Translations under genes and position numbers: made by a program
Source: Chara braunii
Lineage: Eukaryota; Streptophyta; Charophyceae; Charales; Characeae
Direction of reading: 5' to 3'
DNA: 32,471 nucleotides
Assembly: GCA_003427395.1 (NCBI GenBank)
Contig: BFEA01000077.1
Span: forward strand, 2,334,977-2,367,447
Shown: piece by piece, positions 10,701-20,760 of the stretch
Position numbering within the stretch: position 1 is the stretch's first letter
How the letters are laid out: every line of letters begins with the position of its first letter
The notes under the pieces: generated by a model
Databases searched by the model: none
Told to the model about the DNA's origin: nothing
What the model saw: the letters and a program-made list of their open reading frames with translations, nothing else

Positions 10701-11578
10701 TTGGTAACCATGCTCAAAACAGAACCAGACACAAACGGACGTACAGACTCAAGCAGACTGAAAACAGACTTGAAAAAGTCAAAACAGAATTATTCCCAAT
10801 GTAATGTTAAGAATCACAGGTGTCATCGTCACTTCACGAACAGCTTACCCGAATGACAAAAATAGCGGGAGATTTTTCCGGAACTCCGCAGCTCTGAGAG
10901 CTGTGGCCACCGAACCACACTGGCCACTGTGTTTGGCACCCCGACAGGGGCATCTGCACGGCCGGGCAGCCGCGCGGCCTTCCGGGCAGATCGGAGGGGC
11001 CCATGCGCCTGGCCAAACAGCCTAGATCAAAACATCAAAATCCAGTCCCATAATGCTAGGGGCTAATGCCCGAAAAAATGCACGACCACAGGGACAATGT
11101 ACCCCATCCTGCCAAATGAGATAATTCAATCACAATGGAATGATTGGAATCATAATTCTCTTTTTTTCCTTCAATTTTGGGGTCTTTCCTGGAGTTGTGT
11201 GTGTCAACCTCGCATAGGGGCCATAATAATCTTCTGTGCTAGGAAGATTTTCATGACCAGCCGATCTGGACTGGCCGGTCACCCGCACAAGATGCCCGGG
11301 GGGCATCTGATGCCCGGGATACCTGGGCATGGTTTTAAAAAATAGGGAAAAAACAAAAATGGCGGTGGGGGTTTTCCGCGCTCTCAGAGAGGAGCCCAAA
11401 TCTGGGCTCTTTTCTTTTTTTGAGTGTTGGCATTGAAGGGGGGTGCCTTGGTGTGATTCGGTTATTTTCTTTTTTATCTTCAGTTCCGTGAGGAATTCTG
11501 ATGTGACCCTCGGCCAAAAGTTGTTTGTATTGCAGTTCTTCTACACAACATTTTTTTTCCCAGATTTTTTTGGATTTC

Positions 11579-11580
<2 letters not shown>
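10701..11580. other. No recognised gene; possible 3' flank of LINE relic B
   Basis: Only short open frames on both strands. A 7-bp inverted repeat followed by T-rich sequence lies at 11391-11420. GC-rich sequence at 10900-11020 shows no motif. Confidence 0.35.

Positions 11581-11645
<65 letters not shown>
11581..11645. repeat. 65-base T run (poly(A) on the minus strand)
   Basis: An unbroken run of 65 T. Read on the minus strand it is a poly(A) stretch lying on the 3' side of minus-strand LINE relic B, so it may be that element's tail or a tail that later expanded. The long K- or F-runs in overlapping frames are artefacts of it. Confidence 0.9.
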
Positions 11646-11646
<1 letters not shown>

Positions 11647-12270
11647 TCGACCCTGCCCCGACCCCCAATGTTTTTGGAATGAGTCGTTTTCAATGAATTT
11701 CTTTTGCCTGGGGCCTGTCCGGTGCACTTGTGGTTTAAAGATGTTCTCTTCGAAGGTGCTCTTCGGGGGGAGAGCCATGTTTCACATAGAAGCGTTCTCC
11801 AGTCCCATGGCCACGCCGACTGTGTGCCCCGCAGCCCCTAAATCCTATCTTACTAGCGCCAGGTAAGAATCGTCCTCGAGACAGGATGTGCACCATGGTG
11901 TCGCTAATCCCTTTTGTTCCAATTGTGTACGATCAATTAGTCAGTTGTTCGTAGGGAGGCAATGATGCTCTAGACCATCTTCGCAGGTCTTGCTCTTGTG
12001 GGGGTGAACCATCGGATGGGCCGAACGCTGTCCCTGGCTAGTACATTCAGATGGGATATTCATCTCTTCCTTACAACATCCTTAAGGTGAACCCGGGGCC
12101 TAAGAAGCCAATATGTAGCGTTCATAGACAGGGCAAAAAATTTCTTACATGCTCCCGCCTCATCCTACACGACGGGCGTCATTGCCACTCTATCGGGTCA
12201 TTAAGGAGCTTAGCAAGCGGGGTTTCAGGAAGGAATGCTACCCATTCTTCTTATTCTCCGACCACCCTAA

Positions 12271-13389
12271 TTATGTACGTGTCCACATTCTGCCACCACC
12301 TCCTCTAGTTTTGTGGGTACATGACAAGCCGATTATTAACTTCCCGATGGACGAGTGTAACCCACACATCCTCCTACCTACTTTCCACACCCTACCTACA
12401 TTCTCTTTGTCCCACAACATTGCTACCCAATCCCCTTTCTGGAGTCGCAACCACTTGGGTAAGATACACACCCAATCTAAGGGAATAGAACAACATAGTT
12501 GATCCAAGCGATTTTCAATGTGGTGATAACTTTTCAATATAGGTCTCAATTGCTTTGTTGTTTTCCATTTTCTTTCTTCCCCATCTCATATATCCCGGAT
12601 TTGCGTTACACCTCTCTTTACCCAACAATTCCATGTGGGGAGAGAGTTGCAGTACACCCTCTCATTGTGGTCGGTGACACTTATGTTGCCAAAAAATGGA
12701 TGCCGCGCTACTTCCTCCTATCTATCTGGCATCCCCTTATCCGGCAGTGTGAGTTGGCGCCATGCTCGAAGACCTTTTACCCAAAAATCATCTATGGATA
12801 AGTTCGTTCTAACGACCCTACGGTCTGATTCCCCTTGACATTTGGAATATCGGGGGATAGTCCAAAAGCGGTCCTTTGGCCAAGACAAGGTGTCCACCTT
12901 CTAGGGGGATTGGGGGGCTAGTCGTGCAATTTGATCTAAAGTCATGACACGCCAAGGAAGTAGTGGAAAAAATGAGCCTCTTGATCCATTGTATTGCCAG
13001 TGTTGTCGTTTGTATGCCCGAGTCCAAAATATCTGGCCCTCCTTTATCCTTGGGTTGAACGACTGCCGACCATGGCACTCTATTTATGATGTTAGGGAGC
13101 CTACTGTCCCCTCTCCATAGCAGTGCCGACACCTATCTCTATAGGGCACAAACCGCTTTTTGCTTAAGGCCCATATCGTCGACCCATACAAGAGGGAACC
13201 CAAAACCACGTTGATAATGACCAACGCTATCATGTCAATGAGGAAGGTGTGCTTATCATTCCACTGAGCGATTTTCTCAAGCCCAGGTTGCAAAATGAAA
13301 TCATCATTGCATGCCGGCTTGCCAAAGGCCGTCATCATGCTGCCCAACACTCTACTAGGGGTTGTCTTCGACAGCCTCAGGGGGGGCAT
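12271..13389 (-). pseudogene. LINE relic B thumb and C-terminal region
   Basis: Broken minus-strand frames. 13389-13084 reads LINE thumb-like sequence (RVLGSMMTAFGKPA, then IALVIINVVLGSLLYGSTIWAL). 13132-12818 continues with ALLWRGD and WSAVVQPKDKGGPDILD, the counterpart of LFW...KVAWKTVTRPKGQGGLGILD in LINE C. Around 12700-12560 comes PTWNCWVKRGVTQIRDIYE, matching SRWGRWLEHGVWQIKHIWDE of LINE C in order and position. LQKGDWVAMLWDKE near 12430 matches WREGDWATWEDE. The zinc-knuckle region that follows in LINE C is not recognisable here. Confidence 0.6.
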
Positions 13390-13399
13390 TCCCTAGTGG

Positions 13400-14255
13400 T
13401 GGATCCACCATCCTAGTGTCTTGCTTCCCCACTTGATTGTCATGGTAGACACTACTGTAAACCGCTCCATCAATCTTCTGATCTCTTCCATATTTTCCGA
13501 GGCGGCGCCCACTATGACTGTCAAGGCATCTGCAAACATAAAGCAGACGACGGTCGCTCCTCTGCGATGGCGGAGACCCAAAGTTTTTTGATATCCTTGT
13601 TAGCACGAAGGTTGGCATCCAGTGCTTCCATTACTATTATGAACAGAAAGAGGGTCGAAGGGTCCCCTTGACAAACCGATCTCTGTAAGGAGATTTCAAG
13701 AACTAATATCCCATTTACTTGGATTTGTGTGGTGGCGTTATGGTGGAGTATTGCAATCCATTTCCGAAAGTTCTGGCAAAAATTCATTTTCTCCATGCAT
13801 TTATCCAGGAATATCCAATGGACGTGATTGTAGGCTTTCTCAAAATCTATAAAGATCACCACCGCACTACATTTACCTTGTCTGGTTAGTCTCAAAACCT
13901 CATCTACTAAAAGTATATTATCCTGGATCCTCCACCCCTTCATTAACCCTATTTGCGTAGGATGGGTCAGGTCGTTCAGAACCAGGATCAGGCGGCTGAC
14001 CAGGGCTTTCACAAGCATTTTGTACACAACCGTAAGCAAAGTTATGGGCCGATAATTCCTGATACACATCTTATCCCCCTTTTTATGCAGTAAAGTAAGG
14101 ACCCCCTGATCCACCAATTCCCCCATACTGCCCGTCTCCCACACCTGGTCGAAATATTCCATCAAGTCCGGAGCCATCCAATCCCAAAGTGTTTCCCACA
14201 ACTCCTTTGGGCATCCGTCTAGGACAGGTGCCTTTTCCTCATCCATCTGACCCAA
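13400..14255 (-). pseudogene. LINE relic B reverse transcriptase
   Basis: The minus-strand frame 14255-13521 is a clear non-LTR RT. It shows the fingers motif KKGDKMCIRNYRPITLLTVV, the block GLMKGWRIQDNILLVDEVLRL, block A FIDFEKAYNHVHW (catalytic aspartate kept; Y-D changed to Y-N), QVNGILVLEI, and block B SVCQGDPSTLFLF. A frameshift near 13540 moves to another frame in which the catalytic block reads FADALTVIVGA: the second aspartate of the expected FADD is alanine. This abolishes the metal-binding pair, so the copy is dead even apart from its frameshifts. GWWIHH corresponds to GWWLAE of LINE C. Confidence 0.8.
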
Positions 14256-14327
14256 TGCCGTCCAGATTTCGTGCTTGAAAAGTTGGCCTTCTAGTTATTT
14301 TTGCCGATAAACGTTTTGTAAGGGGTT

Positions 14328-14873
14328 TCAAGAAATCTGCAATCTCCTCCCCCCTAGTGGCCATCGAGAGCACCTAAAGGTGAAGAGGTCCTTAAAAAAG
14401 GACCTCGCCACCTGTAGACTCTGAGGGGTGGAGGTTACCACATTGTCACCTCCTTCATGAGGGTCACACAGAGCGTCTATAGACGTCCTATGTATACGAG
14501 CTCGGGCAACACACAAAAACTTCTTATCTATCGATCCTTCGATCTAATGTCTTGCTAACTGGCCCCGAATGTGCGCACCCTTCCATCATCGTGTGGCAAA
14601 AGACTCCAGTTGCCAGTGTAAATACAATATATCTGACTGGTCCTGAGACTGTGTTTGTATCCTCTGTTTTTTCTTGCTGTTCAAGTTGCTATATTTGTTG
14701 AAGAATCTCAATTTCTCTTGCATGCCTCCGAGAGGCAAGTTGTGACGAGTATTCCTCAGGCTTGCATTTTTTTTGCTAAGGACGAAAAACCCATTACTGA
14801 TCCGGTCGATTTCCTCCGGAATAGTTGGTTTATGCGTGTGCCAGAAAGCCCAGCCATCCGCAAGGTATTGCAA
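14328..14873 (-). pseudogene. LINE relic B linker between endonuclease and RT
   Basis: Two minus-strand fragments. 14516-14328 reads CVARARIHRTSIDALCDP, then SLQVARSFFKDLFTF, resembling the typical linker pattern in which an A-lys/arg-xxxI-x-L stretch precedes a FF--LF motif just before the fingers domain. 14873-14586 is a K/Q-rich fragment in the position of the basic linker helix region. Assignment rests mainly on position between the two recognisable domains. Confidence 0.45.
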
Positions 14874-14939
14874 GAGCGATTTCTAAGCTTATAGAAACCA
14901 AATCCCGGTCTGATTTCTTGCAGAGCGGCAAAATACTTG

Positions 14940-15690
14940 AGCGCATCTTATGGTCGAATCCCGGGTATGGACTTCGGTAAGATGGCCGCCAGAAGGAGTG
15001 GCCCCTGCAGGTCCTCTAAAGCGAGGATAAGATCAATCCTCCATCTCGAATGACCCTAAAATGAGGATAAAATCAATCCTGGATCTCGAATGACCCTATG
15101 TCCGTATTCTCCACAAACATGAGAAAAGTGTTTATACGGGTGAGGTGTCCAAATGTGTCAAAAGCCTTGAAGGACAAGCACAGATCCTTGGTTATTTGTT
15201 CATCTTCCTCTACATAAGGATCGGACGAGGGAAGGTGTTCGCCATCTATCTATCCATCGGTCAGGGGCCGCATTGAAGTCTCCTGCTATAATCACCGGTA
15301 TACCGGCCGGGATCTGAGCTTCATTTTTTCGAAAAACGCTCCTGTCCCCTATGACATAGGTGCGAATATGCAGATGATGCAGACCACTTCCAGTTCTACG
15401 CCAGGACGGACGATTGGATCGGTTACACGTGGGACCCGGGAGGGATCCAAATAGCTACTCCCTCGCTCCCGGGCCTTGGAGCATGTGCTCTAAAGGCTCT
15501 GTGCGATCACATCAGTTTATGTGTCCTGTTATGTTCTCGTGAGTCCGTCAGGTGCATCTCCTGGACACAGATCACTTCTGGCCAGGTTCTTCCTCCCACA
15601 CCTTTAATTAGGACCCAGATCACTGCCGTCTCTCTGTATGCTCAGGGATCGCAAATCAAGATTGGCCACCCTCTGGCACACTGACTCCAA
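14940..15690 (-). pseudogene. LINE relic B APE-type endonuclease
   Basis: In broken minus-strand frames the endonuclease motifs appear in order. WPEVICVQEMHLTDSRE (about 15590-15535) carries the glutamate block QE. IPVIIAGDFNAAPDRWIDR (about 15302-15245) is the GDFN block followed by the usual P-DRW. The segment between them contains several stops. In a live element this domain makes the first-strand nick for target-primed reverse transcription. Confidence 0.7.
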
Positions 15691-15730
15691 TTGTTATCCT
15701 TACCATAAACCGCTTTAACCAGATCCATAA

Positions 15731-16207
15731 TCATTTGAGTAAATTCTGGTCCAGACTGTCGTGTTCAAGAACTCCCTCTATATATTCTGCCAAACCGGTT
15801 GCTCTCCCACCCTGACCTTTGCGCCTTTCAACAAGCCATTTTGGGGCACAGGCCCTTCTGCACATCCAACTCCGTCCGTCCAAGAGTTGATTGTGCGAAA
15901 ACCGTTGTAAACCAATCTGTTTGGAGTGATGGAAGCGGATGAAAACATCTATCTGTGAGATTCTAGTGGAACCCGCCGTGAACGTCCACATGGCCCGCGC
16001 CCCCGGCTCACCGGATTCTGCAATGTATGCTGTCAGTTGCATTTTCAAAAGTCGTGCCACGACCTCGGAACGTTGATTACATGGGTCTGCCCAAAAGGAG
16101 GACCATCCCTGCAGGGTACCCCTCGCTTGCCTCCTTCCACCAGGGATAAACCCACCTCCCATTTGCCGTCTTTCCCTCGTATCGGTATTGACAACAACAC
16201 TTCTCAC
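15731..16207 (-). pseudogene. Open frame upstream of LINE relic B endonuclease (ORF1-like?)
   Basis: A 158-codon minus-strand frame directly upstream of the endonuclease. Its middle (VFIRFHHSKQIGLQRF, then LLDGRSWMCRRACAPKW) has the rhythm of the last half of an RRM-like fold, as found in some plant LINE ORF1 proteins. That reading is tentative. The start is not supported by context, and the frame may simply be the N-terminal part of the ORF2 polyprotein. Confidence 0.3.
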
Positions 16208-16379
16208 GCAAAGGGTCCCGTATCCTGGTCCGTCTCCACCATGTACCTGAGTCTCCTCTTCCGCATCTGATCTATTGGTATGTCCTCATCAGTATTAGGC
16301 GGATCCGGATCCGGGAGAGGGGAAGGTGGGTACCGAGGTGTAGCAGGCTGCGTGGTCTCTTCGCCTGCCTGCAGGGCCG

Positions 16380-16581
16380 GTCTCCGCCGATGCAGTCTCG
16401 GGCGGACATAAGCGGGTGAAGACAGTAAAAGTCAATCTATGCCACGCTTCCGCCCATGTCATGCCAGCCTGCAACCCCTGGTCTCCGCCAATGCAGTCTC
16501 GGGCGGACATAAGCGGGTGAAGACAGTAAAAGCCAATCTATGCCACGCTTCCGCCCATGTCATGCCAGCCTGCAACCCCTG
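16380..16581. repeat. 101-bp tandem duplication
   Basis: 16380-16480 and 16481-16581 are two adjacent copies of the same 101-bp unit differing at only about two positions (GCCGATG/GCCAATG and AAAGTC/AAAGCC). 101 is not a multiple of three, so the duplication shifts any frame through it. The high identity implies a recent event inside an otherwise degraded element. Confidence 0.95.
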
Positions 16582-16595
16582 TTCTAGCACACCTT

Positions 16596-16898
16596 TTAAG
16601 GGATGCACTCTGCGTCCAACATCGATAAGAGCTCCAGGTATGTCTTACCCAGATCAGAGACAGGACCATATATTGCTTTCAACATCAACCAGTCAGCAAC
16701 AGCCACCAATTTTTGTTCCATAGGTACATGCGCTGGTGGGGCCCCTTCCTCCCTGCCTGCAGGTTTGAGTATTTCATGCTCCAATCCTTCCGGGGTCTTA
16801 TTTACAGTATCCGGAAGCGGGTCTACGTCCATCGGTACCGGTCCAAATGCCGCGTCGAACGGATCCGGATCCGCATCCGCAGCTACGGTTAGATCCAC
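16596..16898 (-). other. Unrecognised 100-codon minus-strand frame
   Basis: An acidic, proline-containing frame beginning MDLTVAADADPDPFD, lying at the probable 5' side of LINE relic B. No domain recognised. It could be the start of the element's first frame, or chance. Confidence 0.2.
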
Positions 16899-16900
16899 TT

Positions 16901-17555
16901 GTACCGGGTCTGACCCCCTTTCCGTCGACCACCAGATTTCTTCATCAAGACGGTACCTCCGTGTCAGTGTGTGCTCGGTTGGTATGTTCTACTTTCGACT
17001 TTGCTAATGTATGTTCTGGCTCTGGTTTGAGTCTTTCGCTGCTGGAAATTTTATTTTGTTTTTATTGATTAATTGCACTAAAGTCCAAACTGATGGATTC
17101 TTGTCCGTTTGTGGCATTTCCACTGTGACACAAAACTCTACACGGGTGTGTAATACTATGTATTATATTGGCTGCGATAAACTACACAGCTTTCTAGGGG
17201 CTTCAGCCATTTTTGTTAGGGGTCTGAAATTGACAGTCCATACAGTGGTGATTCCGCCGAAACATTGCTCCTGGGCCCTCGGGATATCCCTGCAGCTTCA
17301 GCACTTAAAAGAGCATTCACACTAACACTTCTGGCTATGCTCGGTCGAATGCAAGCAGGGGAGTTCGGGAAGTTAGCAAAGGCAATCACAGTCTTTGAAG
17401 GCATGAATTTATGTCAAGCCTGACAAACTGCTGAGGTTCAACCTCATGGTTAATTGCAGATAATTCTATTATGTAGAATAAACCTGTCTCCCATACCCAT
17501 ACCTTGTCCATGGAGAGGCGTTTGGTGAAGCGACAGTGCAGAGGACCAGATTACT
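16901..17555. other. No recognised feature
   Basis: Short frames on both strands without motifs; a small inverted repeat TGAGGTT/AACCTCA lies near 17432-17446. Possibly the outer 5' flank of LINE relic B. Confidence 0.35.
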
Positions 17556-17840
17556 TCACATACATTTCATACCCATTATGGAAGTGATAGGGACATGCTT
17601 CGCACCTGGCCTTAAGATACAGGGATGTTCATGTAATTCAACTAGCTGACTAACTAAGATTGGATTGACTGGAACTGGTAGACTCATTAGTCCAAAGCGG
17701 ATTAGTTTGAGAATCCGTTTATCTCGGATTGTTCGCCGGATGATCTTAAACAGAGTTCCATGATTTACGGCTCCAGGGCCTTCGGCCTCCAGCATAGGGA
17801 GTCCTTGTGTAGGACCAAGAATGCCCGCAAAGGGCACCAC
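17556..17840 (-). pseudogene. Possible group-II-intron-type RT fragment
   Basis: A 94-codon minus-strand frame whose central part reads AVNHGTLFKIIRRTIRDKRI followed by LKLIRFGLM. This resembles the RT block A region of bacterial/organellar group II intron proteins (typically D-x-x-NH-x-L, then I-D-R-L-x-LIR), though the aspartates of block A are not preserved. Downstream GTPQG and YADD motifs were not found. It could be an organelle-derived or other RT relic, or a coincidence. The frame stays open past this block but becomes unrecognisable. Confidence 0.3.
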
Positions 17841-17982
17841 TAAGCCAGCTGGGAAAGAGAGGATGGTGTATTGTTGTCAAATGAATGTTGGTTGTGGCAT
17901 CTGCCGGAGTAGGAAAAGCTGTGGGTGTGGATTGGCTGCGGAACAGAAGTCACGCCTTTTGTAGCAAAGGACACAACAGGAT

Positions 17983-18038
17983 GGAACGCTGGACCCAGTT
18001 TCCAGCAACGAGACTCCATCTCAATATGTAAAAAACAA
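17983..18038 (+). mobile_element. Short retroposed repeat, copy 2 (partial)
   Basis: GGAACGCTGGACCCAGTTTCCAGCA (17983-18007) closely matches the start of copy 3 at 18253, followed by AGACTCCATCTCA and an A-rich stretch (about 18029-18041). It appears to be a truncated copy of the family seen at 8555-8688 and 18253-18388. Confidence 0.5.
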
Positions 18039-18163
18039 AAAAGGCCAGCAGTGTCGATAGAAGGGGTACTTCAAAGGCCGGGAGTGGGAGGAACCAGGGT
18101 GGGATAGCAGATACCTGGCGCCAGGTTCACGGTGAAGAGGTTTCCCCGCCTCCCAACCTCCTG

Positions 18164-18205
18164 CTCAGTCAATCCCCTGGACCCCAGGGTAATCAATGCT
18201 GGCAG
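18164..18205 (+). repeat. LINE-3'-region-like segment ahead of repeat copy 3
   Basis: CAGTCAATCC (18164-18173 region), then AATCAATGCTG and CAGG, parallel in order and spacing the segment 26231-26275 in the degraded LINE 3' copy. The match is short and suggests that repeat copy 3 is the tail end of a longer LINE-related sequence. Confidence 0.35.
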
Positions 18206-18252
18206 GAATATCCCACACTTTTTCCCCTATGTGATTTGAACTCTACCTTTGT

Positions 18253-18388
18253 AAGGGACGCTGGACCCGGTTTCCAGCAGGTGCTCCTCCGCACCAATAG
18301 ATGGAGCCCTCCCCAGGTGCTAGTGGTGTCTGCTTTTACCAGCACCACTAGCACTGACGGGTGCTCAAAAAAAAAAAAAAAAAAAAAA
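18253..18388 (+). mobile_element. Short poly(A)-tailed repeat, copy 3
   Basis: The unit starts AAGGGACGCTGGACCC and passes CACCAATAGATGGAGCC (about 18292-18308). It then forms a hairpin from GGTGCTAGTGGTG pairing with CACCACTAGCAC, and ends in a 22-base A run that touches the assembly gap. Its block order matches copy 1 on the opposite strand at 8555-8688. It is interpreted as a SINE or a LINE 3' tail. Confidence 0.6.
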
Positions 18389-19186
18389 NNNNNNNNNNNN
18401 NNNNNNNNNNNNNNNNNNNNNNNNNNNNNNNNNNNNNNNNNNNNNNNNNNNNNNNNNNNNNNNNNNNNNNNNNNNNNNNNNNNNNNNNNNNNNNNNNNNN
18501 NNNNNNNNNNNNNNNNNNNNNNNNNNNNNNNNNNNNNNNNNNNNNNNNNNNNNNNNNNNNNNNNNNNNNNNNNNNNNNNNNNNNNNNNNNNNNNNNNNNN
18601 NNNNNNNNNNNNNNNNNNNNNNNNNNNNNNNNNNNNNNNNNNNNNNNNNNNNNNNNNNNNNNNNNNNNNNNNNNNNNNNNNNNNNNNNNNNNNNNNNNNN
18701 NNNNNNNNNNNNNNNNNNNNNNNNNNNNNNNNNNNNNNNNNNNNNNNNNNNNNNNNNNNNNNNNNNNNNNNNNNNNNNNNNNNNNNNNNNNNNNNNNNNN
18801 NNNNNNNNNNNNNNNNNNNNNNNNNNNNNNNNNNNNNNNNNNNNNNNNNNNNNNNNNNNNNNNNNNNNNNNNNNNNNNNNNNNNNNNNNNNNNNNNNNNN
18901 NNNNNNNNNNNNNNNNNNNNNNNNNNNNNNNNNNNNNNNNNNNNNNNNNNNNNNNNNNNNNNNNNNNNNNNNNNNNNNNNNNNNNNNNNNNNNNNNNNNN
19001 NNNNNNNNNNNNNNNNNNNNNNNNNNNNNNNNNNNNNNNNNNNNNNNNNNNNNNNNNNNNNNNNNNNNNNNNNNNNNNNNNNNNNNNNNNNNNNNNNNNN
19101 NNNNNNNNNNNNNNNNNNNNNNNNNNNNNNNNNNNNNNNNNNNNNNNNNNNNNNNNNNNNNNNNNNNNNNNNNNNNNNNNNNNNNN
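18389..19186. other. Assembly gap (798 N)
   Basis: Unknown bases. The gap lies exactly between a poly(A) run and a long (GA)n run, sequences that commonly break assemblies. The true content and length are unknown. Open frames spanning it are meaningless. Confidence 1.

Positions 19187-19268
<82 letters not shown>
19187..19268. repeat. (GA)n microsatellite next to the gap
   Basis: A pure GA run of 82 bases starting at the gap edge; its full length is unknown because it runs into the gap. Confidence 0.95.
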
Positions 19269-19272
<4 letters not shown>

Positions 19273-20093
19273 CGTTGCCAGCTGCATAGAATGCCCCATT
19301 TGGCTTCAGAAAGTTGAAGCTGTGACCTGTTGATATTGATGGCAATCTGCAGTGAAGAGGTGTCGTTGGCCCAGCCGACCCATTGTCACCTAGTTCACAC
19401 GATTACCATTAGTTCCAACTTAGATGAGTGATTTGCTGTGCCATTGCATTCCTCCTCCCCTGTCGTGTCTCTTCCTCCCGCGTCACTTTCTCTTTCACTT
19501 CTCCTGTGGTGCTCCCCACATTCACTTCCCTGTCCTTCACTCCCCCTCCCTCCCTCCCTCCCTCCCTCTCTGAGTGGTGTTGCAAAGAAGTGAAATGTTG
19601 AAGACCTCTGACATAACATGCTTCATGAAACAAGGCAGGCCAGGATGCGAAAGGCAGAAGCAATGATCCTGAGCACTGGACCAGAGACATCCTGACGGCC
19701 ACTTGCATTCCATCTTGTTCGTGATGACAGTGGTAAACTCGTTGCCAGCCGTGAGATAGATGCTGGCGCAGACTGTGAGATCCTGATACAAACTAGACGA
19801 TACTCCGTCCGTGGAGCCGGGTTTGCTGTGCTTGTCAGGATAACGTGTTTGGAATGAACATCGAGCATGCTGGAACACGATGAAAACAGGAACCCTCACT
19901 AAACCACCGAAGTACAATTTACTGGCGTGCAACCGATCCGAGGAAAAGAAAAACCTTCACTGAACCTCCAGAATATACTACAAGGAATATGTGCTCTCAT
20001 CATATATCTTGCAGAATATCCGAAAAGCAAGTCAAAGTACAACCCAATTATTACAAGCCACTAACATGCTAAACAACCTCAACAGCACAGAAA
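19269..20093. other. No recognised gene; (TCCC)n at 19541-19571
   Basis: Contains a tetranucleotide TCCC tract of about 30 bases. The overlapping minus-strand frames (19409-19932) are mutually exclusive, partly built on the tract, and show no family motif. Confidence 0.4.
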
Positions 20094-20109
20094 TTACTGT
20101 TCCAAGCAA

Positions 20110-20760
20110 CAGAAGAGGTCGTTGCGCTCACCTGCAAAAAAAACAGCGTCGATGCTGACCACAGAGACAATCGTCGCTGTTGACTGTAGAGAGGCCATTG
20201 CGCTCACCTGCAGAAACCGGCATCGATGCCGACCACAGAGACTATCGTCGATTATGACTGTAGAGGTTTTCATTGACCTTGGGCGCAGAAACTGTCGTTG
20301 ATCTTGACCACAGAGGATGGCATCGATCTTGACCGCAGAGACTATCATCGATCTCGGCTGTAGAGATTGTCATCATCAATCTAGGTCGCAGAAACAGATG
20401 TCGATCTTGGTCGCAAGGCTAGCATCGATCTGCAGTCACCACAGAGACTATTATCGATCTCAGCTGTCGAGATTGTGTTCAATCTAGGTCGCAGAAACTG
20501 ATGTCGATCTTGGTCGCGAAGCTAGCGTTGATCCTGACTGCAGACACTATCTTATCGATCTTGACAGCAGAGATAGGCCATCGAGCTTGGCCACACAGAC
20601 CGGTGACGATCTTGACAGCAGCGGCAGGTGTCGATCTTTGACCGCAGAGACTATTGTTGAGCTCGATTGCGCTCATTCTCATCTATCGTGTCCGCAGAGT
20701 CTGTCGCCAATCTCAACTTCAGATGACATCCTCGAACTTGACCTCAGGGACTGCTGACCA
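20110..20760. repeat. Degenerate ~26-bp minisatellite with higher-order period
   Basis: About two dozen imperfect units of roughly 24-29 bp with the consensus theme ATCGATCTTGACCGCAGAGACT. A four-unit block is repeated: about 20338-20432 and 20443-20530 share the order GAGACTAT-ATCGATCTC, AGATTGT, CAATCTAGGTCGCAGAAAC, TGTCGATCTTGGTCGC, GCTAGC. This gives a ~105-bp higher-order period. Unit length is not a multiple of three and varies, so protein coding is unlikely. Confidence 0.8.

Larger units (their letters stand above)
11581..16900 (-). mobile_element. Degenerate APE-type LINE (relic B), minus strand
   Basis: Going down the minus strand: possible N-terminal/ORF1-like sequence (about 16900-15731), an endonuclease (about 15690-14940), a linker (about 14873-14328), a reverse transcriptase (14255-13400), thumb and connection (13389-12818), a C-terminal block (about 12800-12271), then sequence ending in a 65-base poly(A). 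This is the canonical order of a LINE ORF2. Many stops and frameshifts make it non-functional. The C-terminal block matches that of LINE C at 23.8-24.1 kb, so the two belong to related lineages. The 5' boundary and the exact 3' end are uncertain. Confidence 0.75.

Noticed and set aside
11391-11420. Intrinsic-terminator-like hairpin with T-run
   Set aside because: The stem is only 7 bp and the context is a eukaryotic genome, so a bacterial-type terminator is not meaningful.
11335-11866. Frames with long K or F runs
   Set aside because: Artefacts of the 65-base T run.
18193-19345. Long open frames across the gap on both strands
   Set aside because: They consist mostly of unknown bases plus GA-repeat and poly(A) translations.
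20094-20760. CRISPR-like array
   Set aside because: Units are degenerate and contiguous, without unique spacers of constant length, and the surroundings are eukaryotic.
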